Assembly: GCF_002251735.1 (NCBI RefSeq)
Contig: NZ_NOXS01000033.1
Span: forward strand, 1-64,000
Reading direction: 5' to 3'
DNA length: 64,000 nt
Origin: Elstera cyanobacteriorum
GTDB lineage: Bacteria > Pseudomonadota > Alphaproteobacteria > Elsterales > Elsteraceae
Under the pieces are notes generated by a model. It searched no databases and was not told where the DNA came from. It saw nothing but the letters and a program-made list of their open reading frames with translations. Numbering within the stretch: position 1 is the stretch's first letter; each line of letters begins with the position of its first letter. A program made the translations under genes and the position numbers. This document shows, one piece after another, positions 8,026-15,220 of the stretch.

Positions 8026-8612
8026 AGCAGCGCGATAAGGCGGCGTTGGGCCTGCGTATCGCCCTGAATATAGCGTTCGGTCGTCGCTAATTGCCGGTGC
8101 CCGGCGAGCAGTTGCACGTCGCGCAGACTGCCGCCCGCTTTAGCAAGATTGCGCGCCGACGTGGTAACAAAGGTCCGCCGCCCGCTGTGGGAGCTACAGC
8201 CCTCAAACCCCAGCGCCGCATACCATCCGGCAAAGAGATTGACGACGCTCCCCGCCCGCATCGGCCCGCCGCGTTCCGAGGTGACGATGGGCGCATCCCG
8301 TTCCGGCGGCTGATCCAACTCCGTCCGTAAGGCCATAAGCGCGGCCTTCAACTCCCGGTGCATCGGCACGATCCGCCCACCCCGGCGTTTGGCGATGGCA
8401 TCCTCGACGGTCAATCGATCAGCGACCTTTCCATAAGGATCGAGCACCATGCGCCAGCGCATCCCGGCAATCTCCGCCGCCCGTAACCCGGCGCGGAAGC
8501 TCAAGGCGACAATCACCCGGTCGCGCGCCGGATAGCGTGAGTGCGTCAAGACGTGTTTAAGCAGCCGACGCACGGCAGACGGCGTCAGCAGCAAGGCTTG
8601 TGACCCTGGCAT
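8022..8612 (-). CDS. Core-only tyrosine recombinase
   Basis: 196 aa from ATG 8612 (the frame reaches 8654, but the added residues are unlike the family). All catalytic residues are visible: R44 in AGLRAAEI, K75 or nearby in the beta hairpin, HSGR at 142-145, H172 in LLAGHRQL and the nucleophile Y181 in TTERYI. It lacks the N-terminal SAM-like core-binding domain and any arm-binding domain, so it is about half the length of a phage integrase. Such short enzymes occur in some integrative elements and inversion systems. It leads an operon with the papain-like gene and a small unknown. Confidence 0.8.
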   Translation of the reverse strand: MPGSQALLLTPSAVRRLLKHVLTHSRYPARDRVIVALSFRAGLRAAEIAGMRWRMVLDPYGKVADRLTVEDAIAKRRGGRIVPMHRELKAALMALRTELDQPPERDAPIVTSERGGPMRAGSVVNLFAGWYAALGFEGCSSHSGRRTFVTTSARNLAKAGGSLRDVQLLAGHRQLATTERYIQGDTQAQRRLIALL

Positions 8613-8745
8613 GAGAAATCTCGCAGTGTAGTGGAAGTATAAATAGTATAGCATGAATAGAGATAAAAATCAATACCGGTAATTAATTGCGTAAAATCCG
8701 TGAAATATTGCAACCATCTCCGGAGAAGTATGCTTCCTTCAAAAA

Positions 8746-8826
8746 TCTATATATGAGTGTGTCTATATATCTATGTACACATCCTTGCATGTGTCTATGT
8801 ATGAGTGCGTCTGCACATGCACGCAT
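8746..8826. repeat. TG/TA-rich repeat block, possible origin or arm sites
   Basis: The gap between the Rep gene's 3' end (8855) and the recombinase 5' end (8612) holds a low-complexity tract. It contains two 19-bp direct repeats, tctatatatgagtgtgtct at 8746-8764 and tctatgtatgagtgcgtct at 8794-8812 (17/19 identical, 48 bp apart). Between them acacat (8777-8782) and atgtgt (8789-8794) can form a short hairpin. Such iterons plus a hairpin resemble binding sites of a rolling-circle initiator or of a recombinase; this is unproven. The open frame across it is not a gene. Confidence 0.45.
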
Positions 8827-8854
8827 TTTCGTGACTAGTCTATGTACTAACTAC

Positions 8855-10108
8855 TTAGACAGTTGGCCTTGCTGCAGCGCGCTTTGACCGATTCCATCTC
8901 ATATGTGCCCACCCGCCGATATCATGAATGAGACGGAGCATTGGAATAAGTTCTGCGTGCAGCTCATCCGCAAGCGTTATCGGCAAATCCTCTGGCCTTC
9001 TCCGCGTCTGACGGACCTTAGCGAGTAAAGGGCGAGAAACTGGTACCTCTGCCTTTAACGCATAACCCGCGCAGTTTGCGACTGATTGAGCGAGAGTTAT
9101 ATCTTTTCTAAGTCGGTCAACGCGCACCTGCCCCGGAATCCCGAAACCAGTTGAGGGACAAACTCTAGCGAGTGCTTGCCTAAAGAAAGTCTCTAAATCC
9201 AGCTTCGATAGTCCGGGAGCATGGATAATGATATGGGCGTGTGCATTTAATTGGCTCTGCACCTCGCGTTTATAGCCAAGAGTAACCAAGCAAGCCCTTT
9301 TGCGCGTTCCTATCGGTTCACGGATAGGCTCCAACTCGAACATGCCACCAAATGAAATTTGAGAGAACTTTGCATTTACTTGTATTGTTTGATCTAAATG
9401 AAGATCAACAGCAGATTTCACCCCATCAATCAGTTGCTCTGCGTCTTTAGCTGATGATACTACTCCAGCAATCAATGTGATAAAAAATAGATCTCCAATT
9501 TTGTGATCCGTTGAGGAAAATCGGCGCACCAAACGGAATATCCTCCTTTCCTTGCAGCGAGTACAAAATAGGCTTTGACAATAATTTCCGGGCTTGCACC
9601 CAGTAATTATTCGTGCACTTCTTGCAAGGGCAATATCATAACTACGTGCTTGCGCTAAAAGAACGTGAGTTTCACGGAGGATGTCTGCATATCTGTAATG
9701 ATAGTATGAATTTGGCTGTTCCAAATCATCATGCTTCGACGCTACCCTTGTCCAATCGAATAAAGTTTTCAGTGAAATAGAACCCGGTAATTTTTTTGAA
9801 TTTTCTTCCAATATGGGTAAATAAAGATCGCAATCTCCAATTTTGAATTTTTGATCCACACCTTTTAAGTGCATAGAAGGTTGATTTTTAGAGGTGATAA
9901 TGTCCATTATATCCTTCTCAGAAATAAATATATGACCGTTAGCCTTTTTGATTTTAATTATGCCATTCTTAGCCCGGAGATATGCTGTCGAGCGAGGCAT
10001 ATGCGTAATTCTGCAGAACGCCGAAATTGAGTATAGCGAGTCCGGGTTCCCTGTAGGAAAAGACTCTTTTCCATACTTTGAAATCGTTAAAACCTTGTTT
10101 CTTTCCAT
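8855..10108 (-). CDS. HUH-type rolling-circle replication initiator (Rep)
   Basis: 417 aa from ATG 10108, chosen because GAGGTG lies 7 bases upstream and the previous gene ends at 10119. Residues 25-72 look like an excisionase/MerR-type HTH (SLYSISAFCRI, then MPRSTAYLRAKNG). The rest follows the Rep_1/HUH plan: Cys cluster C171, C177, C182 and C185 (LFCTRCKERR), motif 1 FFITLI at 208-213, the HUH motif H290-A-H292 followed by III, and motif 3 with Y349-A-L-K352 (YxxK). Such enzymes nick an origin and attach covalently through the Tyr. It sits inside an integrated element and is AT-rich compared with flanking genes. Likely role: replication or transfer of the excised element. Confidence 0.7.
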   Translation of the reverse strand: MERNKVLTISKYGKESFPTGNPDSLYSISAFCRITHMPRSTAYLRAKNGIIKIKKANGHIFISEKDIMDIITSKNQPSMHLKGVDQKFKIGDCDLYLPILEENSKKLPGSISLKTLFDWTRVASKHDDLEQPNSYYHYRYADILRETHVLLAQARSYDIALARSARIITGCKPGNYCQSLFCTRCKERRIFRLVRRFSSTDHKIGDLFFITLIAGVVSSAKDAEQLIDGVKSAVDLHLDQTIQVNAKFSQISFGGMFELEPIREPIGTRKRACLVTLGYKREVQSQLNAHAHIIIHAPGLSKLDLETFFRQALARVCPSTGFGIPGQVRVDRLRKDITLAQSVANCAGYALKAEVPVSRPLLAKVRQTRRRPEDLPITLADELHAELIPMLRLIHDIGGWAHMRWNRSKRAAARPTV

Positions 10109-10118
10109 GAGCGACACC

Positions 10119-10802
10119 TCATTGAGCAATTTTGACGACGTCATATTTTCCATCAGCCCGCTTTTCTATTAAGATTTGGAGCTTTTTCTTGTTTTTATAT
10201 TTTTTTGAATTTGCGATTTTTCTCATATTTTTACTCCATACCAGTATTGGCACAGGAGAATTTTCTTCTATAATATCTGTATCTACCGAATCATAGTCCG
10301 AGTTAATTTCGAGACATTCAGTCTTGCTTTTTTTCGTTGAGGAAAAATATTCGCTAAGACTCCTTATGCCGACTTGCTTATTCTCTAATTTTTCCCTTAA
10401 TAATTTCGGGGTTAGTTTTTGATCTATTGCGCCTCGCATAGCATTTGCCCACACGTGGGCTCTGGCATTCTCTTGAAAGCCGACCCACCGTATGATCCGT
10501 AAAGATAAATCTGTTCTGGAACTGATATTATACTCTCCGTCCTTTTCGATTAATTCTTTTAGCTTTTTAAATATATGGGGCGATGAAATGGCGTAGTAAT
10601 AGACCTCAAAAGTAAGGGAAAATACCTTATGAGTTTCTTTTCGAAGCGCACGACGCGCCTTCCGAAATATTTTCTCTTCCTCTTGTGCTAAATCTAGAGC
10701 GCGAAATGCTTTTTCCACTGAATCATCATTGATGACAACACCGTCTCCAGAAAATAAATCGTCAATGATATGCGGTTCAGGGCTACGGATATTCTTGGTC
10801 AT
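10119..10802 (-). CDS. Hypothetical protein upstream of Rep
   Basis: 227 aa, AT-rich with many Lys, Glu and Asn, unlike the chromosomal genes. Mostly helical with a long charged segment near residues 36-60 that may form a coiled coil. The C-terminus is basic (KKYKNKKKLQILI) and could bind nucleic acid. No family recognised. It is directly upstream of the Rep gene, separated by 10 bp, and begins just inside a perfect 16-bp palindrome, so it may belong to the replication or control functions of the element. Confidence 0.55.
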   Translation of the reverse strand: MTKNIRSPEPHIIDDLFSGDGVVINDDSVEKAFRALDLAQEEEKIFRKARRALRKETHKVFSLTFEVYYYAISSPHIFKKLKELIEKDGEYNISSRTDLSLRIIRWVGFQENARAHVWANAMRGAIDQKLTPKLLREKLENKQVGIRSLSEYFSSTKKSKTECLEINSDYDSVDTDIIEENSPVPILVWSKNMRKIANSKKYKNKKKLQILIEKRADGKYDVVKIAQ

Positions 10803-10814
10803 ATATCACCTTCC

Positions 10815-10830
10815 AATCAAACGTTTGATT
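10815..10830. promoter_or_regulatory. Perfect 16-bp palindrome upstream of the Rep operon
   Basis: aatcaaacgtttgatt is a perfect inverted repeat 13 bp upstream of the first codon of the 10119-10802 gene. Its position over the likely promoter or leader suggests an operator that controls that gene and the Rep gene behind it. The binder could be one of the HTH proteins encoded at 10880-11601. Confidence 0.45.
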
Positions 10831-10879
10831 CCCTGTGCTGGCTTTAAAATTGGCCTCTGATGGAATGGATCGGGGCCGT

Positions 10880-11131
10880 TCACAGAAGCCCAGTCCCACC
10901 GATCGATTTTTTGCGATCAGCTGTGCTATTCAGTTTAGGGCCCAGCTTTCCAATTGCCCATTGACAGAGATCGGACCTGTCATAGACGGCCCGGTTCTGC
11001 CAAAGATGATAGGGAGGCCCGTCTCCCGTCACAGCAAGCTTAGCTAGCGTGGCAGGAGCAACCTGGAGTCCAAACTTATCGAGTAGTAACTTCGAAGCGT
11101 CTGCCCTCCTAAGATATCGCGATTCCGTCAT
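10880..11131 (-). CDS. AlpA/excisionase-like HTH protein
   Basis: 83 aa. RRADASKLLLDKFGLQVAPA followed by LAKLAVTGDGPPYHLW and VYDRSDLCQWA is the pattern of the small MerR/HTH_17 DNA-binding domain used by excisionases and AlpA-type regulators. Its ATG overlaps the TGA of the preceding gene (ATGA), so the two are coupled. In integrative elements such proteins direct excision or activate the integrase or replication genes; that role is inferred from the neighbours. Confidence 0.65.
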   Translation of the reverse strand: MTESRYLRRADASKLLLDKFGLQVAPATLAKLAVTGDGPPYHLWQNRAVYDRSDLCQWAIGKLGPKLNSTADRKKSIGGTGLL

Positions 11132-11601
11132 TTCGAGCTCCTCTTCGGTTTTTCTTCTTTCGGTAAAAGAGTCTCGGCCGGAATGCAGAGACTATCTATG
11201 GGAAGTTCATCTGGATGGTAATTCTTATTAAGAAAGACGACCGGGCTGTGATTGTGCGGCGCTCCTATAGCAACAATATGCGCATTGGAGTTTTTTACAT
11301 GCTCATATAGAAAGGGGCTCCCAGCAATTTGATTTAGATGGCTCATTATATTATCCTTTATCTCGTTAAGCTTTTTTATTGTGATGAACCATCCGTTGCA
11401 CTGAAGCATGAGTGAGCACCAGGCATATCCCTCTTCGTCATAGGTTCGTCGATAACCTGTACCTGTGTGGACGTCTCCCTGTACCGGAATGAGGCCCGCA
11501 TTGGTTAGGTGGCGAATAGTGCGGACAGCTGCTCCTTCGGCATCCAATCCAAGGATGTCGCCTAACTCTTGTCCGAGGCCATTGGCAGTCCAGAGCGCCA
11601 T
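11128..11601 (-). CDS. MerR-like HTH protein of the integrative element
   Basis: 157 aa from ATG 11601, with GAGGA about 8 bases upstream; the longer frame to 11622 is not needed. The N-terminal 60 residues (GQELGDILGLDAEGAAVRTI, then HLTNAGLIPVQG and GYRRTYDEE) resemble a MerR-type winged HTH that contacts DNA. The C-terminal half is less familiar, with a possible ligand domain. It lies between the integrase and the small excisionase-like gene, all on the minus strand, and probably controls the element. Confidence 0.55.
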   Translation of the reverse strand: MALWTANGLGQELGDILGLDAEGAAVRTIRHLTNAGLIPVQGDVHTGTGYRRTYDEEGYAWCSLMLQCNGWFITIKKLNEIKDNIMSHLNQIAGSPFLYEHVKNSNAHIVAIGAPHNHSPVVFLNKNYHPDELPIDSLCIPAETLLPKEEKPKRSSK

Positions 11602-11688
11602 AGATAATTTCCTCGTTGTCAATTAAAACATATCATGTTCTATGTTTTTGTATAGATTGCCCGCACTTCGATCAAGCGAAAACTCACC

Positions 11689-12921
11689 CTATTCCGACTT
11701 CAGGGCCAAATCGATGCCCCGTGCCGCTTCAGTGGCAACGGCTCGGAGTGGATCAGCCTGCAGATGGGCATAACGTTGTGTGGTCTTACTCTGCCGATGG
11801 CCAAGCAGGGCGCCAGTCATATATAGCGAAGCACCGGCATTAACGGCCTGTGACGCAAAACTATGTCTCAAATCATGAAGCCTGATCTGGCCTAGCTCTG
11901 CAATGTCTCGAATCTCACCCCATACTTTCTGAATGCCGATAATTGGCCCGGTGCCGCGTGAAGATGGGAATACGAACAGATTGCTTCGTGGTATTTCTCC
12001 TAACAAAGCAATTGCTTGATCGCTGACCGGAACTGATCGAGCCCCAACTTTGCTCGTTTTCAGGTTGAGCACACCTTGCTGAAGATCAACTTCTTCCCAT
12101 TTTAAGTTGGTTATCTCGGAGCGGCGGCACCCAGTCAGGGCCAGCAACCGGATCGCGTCCAGAAAAGGCTTATAGCGGCCAGCCTTCTCGAGATTGGATA
12201 GGGTTTGCCCGAGCCGTGTCCATTCGTCGGGGCTCAGAAAACGGCCAGGGGCCTCCCCTTTAGCTGCTTTCACAGTCTTTGTGGGGTTCTCAGATACCAG
12301 CCCGGCGCGGATGCCATAAGTATAGGCGGCGCTCAGCACGGCAAGGCTTCGGGCGGCGGTCCCCTTTCCTCCATCCACGATGGCACGCCCGCGATATCCA
12401 GTCTTCTCGTCGGCCTTGGTTTCACCGCGCGTCACTGCAGCGATAAAGCGAATGATATGGCTTTCACGGACTTCCCTCGCCACATGCTCACCAAGCAAGG
12501 GGATGATGTGCCGCGTGATATTTGACTGATCGGTGTTCCAGCTGGATGCCCGTTTGTCAGGCTTGAAACTCGGCCCCTCCAAAAGGTAGCGCTCGCAGAG
12601 CATCTTTACGGTTATGGCTTCGATTTTTTCAGCAGGAGCAGCTTTCGGATCGACGCCCGAGGCAATGAGGCCAATCAGCCGTTTCGCCTCCGTCCGCGCT
12701 TGATCCACCGTCAGCGGGCCGTGCTGCCCAATGGTATGAAAGCGCTGCTTCCCATTGAAAGAATATTTGAGAATGAACGACGGATCGCGGACCTGCCGCC
12801 TGACCCCGAACCCCGTCAGATCGGTGTCCCAGATCGTGGTCCCCGACGCCATCGCATCGACCACGCGCTTGGTAATCTTCTGCCGCTGCCGCTCCTGACG
12901 GGCTCGAGTTTCTGCTGTCAT
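11689..12921 (-). CDS. P4-type tyrosine integrase
   Basis: 410 aa, start ATG 12921 preceded by AGGAGGT. The N-terminal 90 residues form the DUF4102-like arm-binding domain (ITKRVVDAM, GFGVRRQVRDPSFILKY, DPKAAPAEK). A core-binding domain follows, and the catalytic domain shows R266 (TGCRRSEI), a Lys near 288-291, HDLR at 349-352, H375 (LLGHRQ) and the nucleophile Y384 (TTQRYAH). Enzymes of this class integrate islands into tRNA genes, and a tRNA 3' fragment lies about 155 bp upstream of its start. It is the likely integrase of the Rep-bearing element. Confidence 0.93.
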   Translation of the reverse strand: MTAETRARQERQRQKITKRVVDAMASGTTIWDTDLTGFGVRRQVRDPSFILKYSFNGKQRFHTIGQHGPLTVDQARTEAKRLIGLIASGVDPKAAPAEKIEAITVKMLCERYLLEGPSFKPDKRASSWNTDQSNITRHIIPLLGEHVAREVRESHIIRFIAAVTRGETKADEKTGYRGRAIVDGGKGTAARSLAVLSAAYTYGIRAGLVSENPTKTVKAAKGEAPGRFLSPDEWTRLGQTLSNLEKAGRYKPFLDAIRLLALTGCRRSEITNLKWEEVDLQQGVLNLKTSKVGARSVPVSDQAIALLGEIPRSNLFVFPSSRGTGPIIGIQKVWGEIRDIAELGQIRLHDLRHSFASQAVNAGASLYMTGALLGHRQSKTTQRYAHLQADPLRAVATEAARGIDLALKSE

Positions 12922-13076
12922 AGCTACCTCCTGGCTTTTATGATAGCTACAAATAAGCTACAACGAAACGGATATTTCTGACCGTTCCTGGCCATTCGAA
13001 GGAAACGCCATCCATCATAACTCATTGTATTTTCGATATAATACTATGGGTTAGAATGGCGCGGAATAGCTGCGAA

Positions 13077-13137
13077 AGGATAGAGCGCTGCAATCGCACT
13101 GCAGAGGTCGTGAGTTCGACTCTCATCGGCTCCACCA
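13077..13137 (+). pseudogene. tRNA-Ala(CGC)-like 3' fragment, attachment-site remnant
   Basis: From the D-loop (ggatagagcg) onward this folds like a tRNA: anticodon stem ctgca/tgcag around the loop atcgcac (anticodon CGC), variable loop aggtc, T arm gtgag-ttcgact-ctcat, acceptor strand cggctcc, then A and an encoded CCA. The 5' acceptor strand and a pairing D stem are missing, so it is not a functional tRNA. T at position 70 fits the G3-U70 pair of alanine tRNAs. Integrases of the neighbouring type leave exactly such a 3' duplicate at one end of an island; the intact gene should lie at the other end, to the left of this window. Confidence 0.7.
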
Positions 13138-13140
13138 AGT

Positions 13141-13185
13141 TTATCAAGGGGTTAGCAGCGTGAAGCGGCTAGCCCCTTTTTGCTG
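13141..13185 (+). repeat. 45-bp direct repeat, copy 1
   Basis: Matches 15158-15202 at 42 of 45 positions. It follows the tRNA fragment by 3 bp and contains a terminator. The two copies bracket a 2-kb AT-rich module with the OLD-type gene, which suggests that the module, or the tRNA end plus its terminator, was duplicated during element insertion. Confidence 0.75.
13148..13181 (+). terminator. Rho-independent terminator after tRNA fragment
   Basis: ggggttagc (13148-13156) pairs with gctagcccc (13168-13176), nine pairs with one G-U, followed directly by five T. This is a normal intrinsic terminator for the tRNA gene whose 3' end precedes it. Confidence 0.75.
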
Positions 13186-13300
13186 TGGCACCACCATGTC
13201 ACCAGCGGGGGGAGGCTCGTCTTGAATTATCTTGGTTGCATTAATTGCGTATTTAATCCCTTATAAATTATATCGACGTGAGTTTTGCAAAGGTGTGGAT

Positions 13301-14827
13301 ATGATTATCCGGAGTGCGGTTATCCAAAATTATAAATCATTGGGGAGTCTTGATTTAAAATTTTCCAATATAAACGTTTTAATTGGAAAAAATAATACAG
13401 GAAAATCTGCCCTCCTAGAAGCATTATCGGTTATTCAGGTTGAAAGAAATAAACCTATACAAGTTTCTATCGGAAAACATCAATTTTATATAGAATATTA
13501 TATCGATAATTATTTATTTTTACCTGAAGAATGGAAGAGACAAATTGAGTTAAGTCCGATTGTTCAAAGGGAGCTAGTTCATATATCGGTCTCTGGTGAT
13601 CGACAGGGGAATATCAATATCGCTGCGAAAGGTAGGGCATCATCAAGCTTAGGCTTGGAGCGTTTAGAAAATCGCAGAGATACGGGATTATTTGTAAAAT
13701 TTCTTTCAGAAAGAAAAATAAAATCTTTCGTAGAAGTGGTTAACAATCATAATTACAATAAAATTTTAGATGATTTATCGTTACTTTCTTCTCTTGTGGC
13801 GCATGTGGTAATGCACCCTAATCACCCATCTATGAAATTTTATAATGAGAAATCACAATCAGTTTTAGGTTTTACAGTTGGCAATATAATGACTGAGCAT
13901 GGGCAACATCCTGGAATAAAACTAATAAATGGAGAACAAATATCTGTAAATGAAATGGGATCTGGGGTTTGCAATATCGTTGCGTTTATTGCGGAATTAA
14001 GTATTGCAAAGAACAAAATATTCTTAATAGAGGAATTAGAAAATGATATTCATCCGGGTGCATTAAAATTATTATTGGAAGCAATAGTAGAAAAATCTGA
14101 TGAAAATCAATTCTTTATTTCAACTCACTCTCATATTGTTTTAACGCATCTCGCCTGTCATAAATTTACGAATATATTATCGTTTGATAATGTGAGTGAT
14201 GGTCAATATCCAATCTCAAAAGTACAAAATATAACTGACAGCTCTGAAAAAAGAAAATATGCTTTAGAGGATTTGGGTTATCATTTCTCAGATTTTGGTC
14301 TTTTTAGAGGATGGATCATATTTGAAGAATCCTCAATGGAAGAAATAGTTCGTGATTATTTAATTGAGTGGTTTTTCCCCTCTCTCTATGGAAAGATTCG
14401 CACTGTATCAGCCGGTGGTGCAGACAACACAAAAAGGCACTTTGGTGAAATACATCGTATGTATTTGTATACGCATCTACAGCCTGTATACAAAAATTGT
14501 GCCTGGGTGGTGCTAGATGGAGATAAAAAGGGGAAAGAGGTAAAAAATAAGCTTTTAGAAAAATTTAAAGAATGCTCCGATGATACCTTTATTTGCCTTC
14601 AGAAGGAAAGTTTAGAAATGTATTATCCTGAGGAAATTGGGTTTGATAAAATGATATTAGAGGAAAAATCCGGGAATGATAAAGATAGTTATAAAAAAGA
14701 ATGTCTCCAAAAATTTAAAAAACTAGCGTCCGAGAAAAATGATTATTTTAAATCTTCTTGCAAAGAATCATTTTCCGAAATAATTCTGATTCTAGAAAAA
14801 ATACAGCAAAAAATCCCTCTGAAATAA
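13301..14827 (+). CDS. OLD-family ATPase with Toprim nuclease domain
   Basis: 508 aa from ATG 13301, chosen for AAGGTG upstream and because homologues begin close to the first strand (the frame is open to 13232). ABC-type ATPase motifs: Walker A GKNNTGKS (29-36), signature region GSGVCNIV (220-227), Walker B IFLIEELE (240-247) and H-loop STHSH (274-278). A C-terminal Toprim-like domain follows with FEESSMEE (341-348) and VVLDGDKKG with D406 and D408. OLD proteins are nucleases of phage P2 and of defence systems such as Gabija. No helicase partner is next to it, so a single-gene (class 1-like) OLD is the best fit. The gene is strikingly AT-rich, a sign of recent transfer. Confidence 0.85.
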   Translation: MIIRSAVIQNYKSLGSLDLKFSNINVLIGKNNTGKSALLEALSVIQVERNKPIQVSIGKHQFYIEYYIDNYLFLPEEWKRQIELSPIVQRELVHISVSGDRQGNINIAAKGRASSSLGLERLENRRDTGLFVKFLSERKIKSFVEVVNNHNYNKILDDLSLLSSLVAHVVMHPNHPSMKFYNEKSQSVLGFTVGNIMTEHGQHPGIKLINGEQISVNEMGSGVCNIVAFIAELSIAKNKIFLIEELENDIHPGALKLLLEAIVEKSDENQFFISTHSHIVLTHLACHKFTNILSFDNVSDGQYPISKVQNITDSSEKRKYALEDLGYHFSDFGLFRGWIIFEESSMEEIVRDYLIEWFFPSLYGKIRTVSAGGADNTKRHFGEIHRMYLYTHLQPVYKNCAWVVLDGDKKGKEVKNKLLEKFKECSDDTFICLQKESLEMYYPEEIGFDKMILEEKSGNDKDSYKKECLQKFKKLASEKNDYFKSSCKESFSEIILILEKIQQKIPLK

Positions 14828-14926
14828 TTCCTCTAATATGGGGTTTGTTTTTACCCCTCAAACTCCCCATGCCCACCAGTCTATAGTATTTCCAAATTCT
14901 GTCACTGTCATCTTCTGGTCTTCTCG

Positions 14927-15130
14927 TCAGGGTCTTGCGATCCTTGCCGTGTCCAGCGGGAAGCCGGATTCCGCCGCCGCCTCCCGTTCTGCCTGTTCCC
15001 GGCTCGTGCCACCGCCAAACTGTTTCATCGCCGCGCGTTCCGTGAAAGCGTCGCGGCGGTCGATAGGGTCGGGAGATACGGGGAAAAGTCTCCCCCTACC
15101 AGCTTGAAGAGGCAGGGGTGTTCGCCTGCA
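14927..15130 (-). pseudogene. Remnant of a mobile-element protein
   Basis: On the minus strand an open frame without a proper start reads GRLFPVSPDPIDRRDAFTER, then AAMKQFGGGTSREQAERE, and ends at a TGA (14927-14929). The sequence is GC-rich, unlike the OLD gene before it, and its second half resembles the C-terminal tail seen in several plasmid- and phage-borne replication or primase-like proteins. It is too short and lacks an N-terminus, so it is a fragment. The remaining sequence of 14828-15157 shows nothing else I can support. Confidence 0.4.
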
Positions 15131-15157
15131 ATCTTACCCGGAGGGCATATATCAAAA

Positions 15158-15202
15158 TTATCAAGGGGTTAGCCGTGTGAAGCCGCTAGCCCCTTTTTGC
15201 TG
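15158..15202 (+). repeat. 45-bp direct repeat, copy 2
   Basis: 42 of 45 bases match 13141-13185, including the terminator stem and the T tract. No tRNA sequence precedes this copy. It marks the right border between island DNA and the chromosomal aldo/keto reductase gene, and is probably the original position of the tRNA terminator. Confidence 0.75.
15165..15198 (+). terminator. Rho-independent terminator, second copy
   Basis: ggggttagc (15165-15173) and gctagcccc (15185-15193) form the stem, followed by five T (15194-15198). It would stop rightward transcripts coming from the island before they reach the convergent aldo/keto reductase gene. Confidence 0.7.
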
Positions 15203-15220
15203 CGCCTACCGGTCAGTCCA

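Noticed and set aside
8687-8887. Short coding frame in the repeat block
   Set aside because: It is the translation of low-complexity TG/TA sequence.
13049-13137. Complete tRNA gene
   Set aside because: The anticodon, T and 3' acceptor parts are fine, but the sequence at the expected 5' acceptor strand (cgcggaa) does not pair with cggctcc and the D stem has a mismatch. Only a 3' fragment is supported.
14838-15107. Plus-strand 89-aa frame after the OLD gene
   Set aside because: The minus strand holds the recognisable mobile-element remnant; the plus frame shows only composition effects.
1-15200. Prophage
   Set aside because: Integrase, Rep and regulators are present but there are no capsid, tail, portal, terminase or lysis genes.
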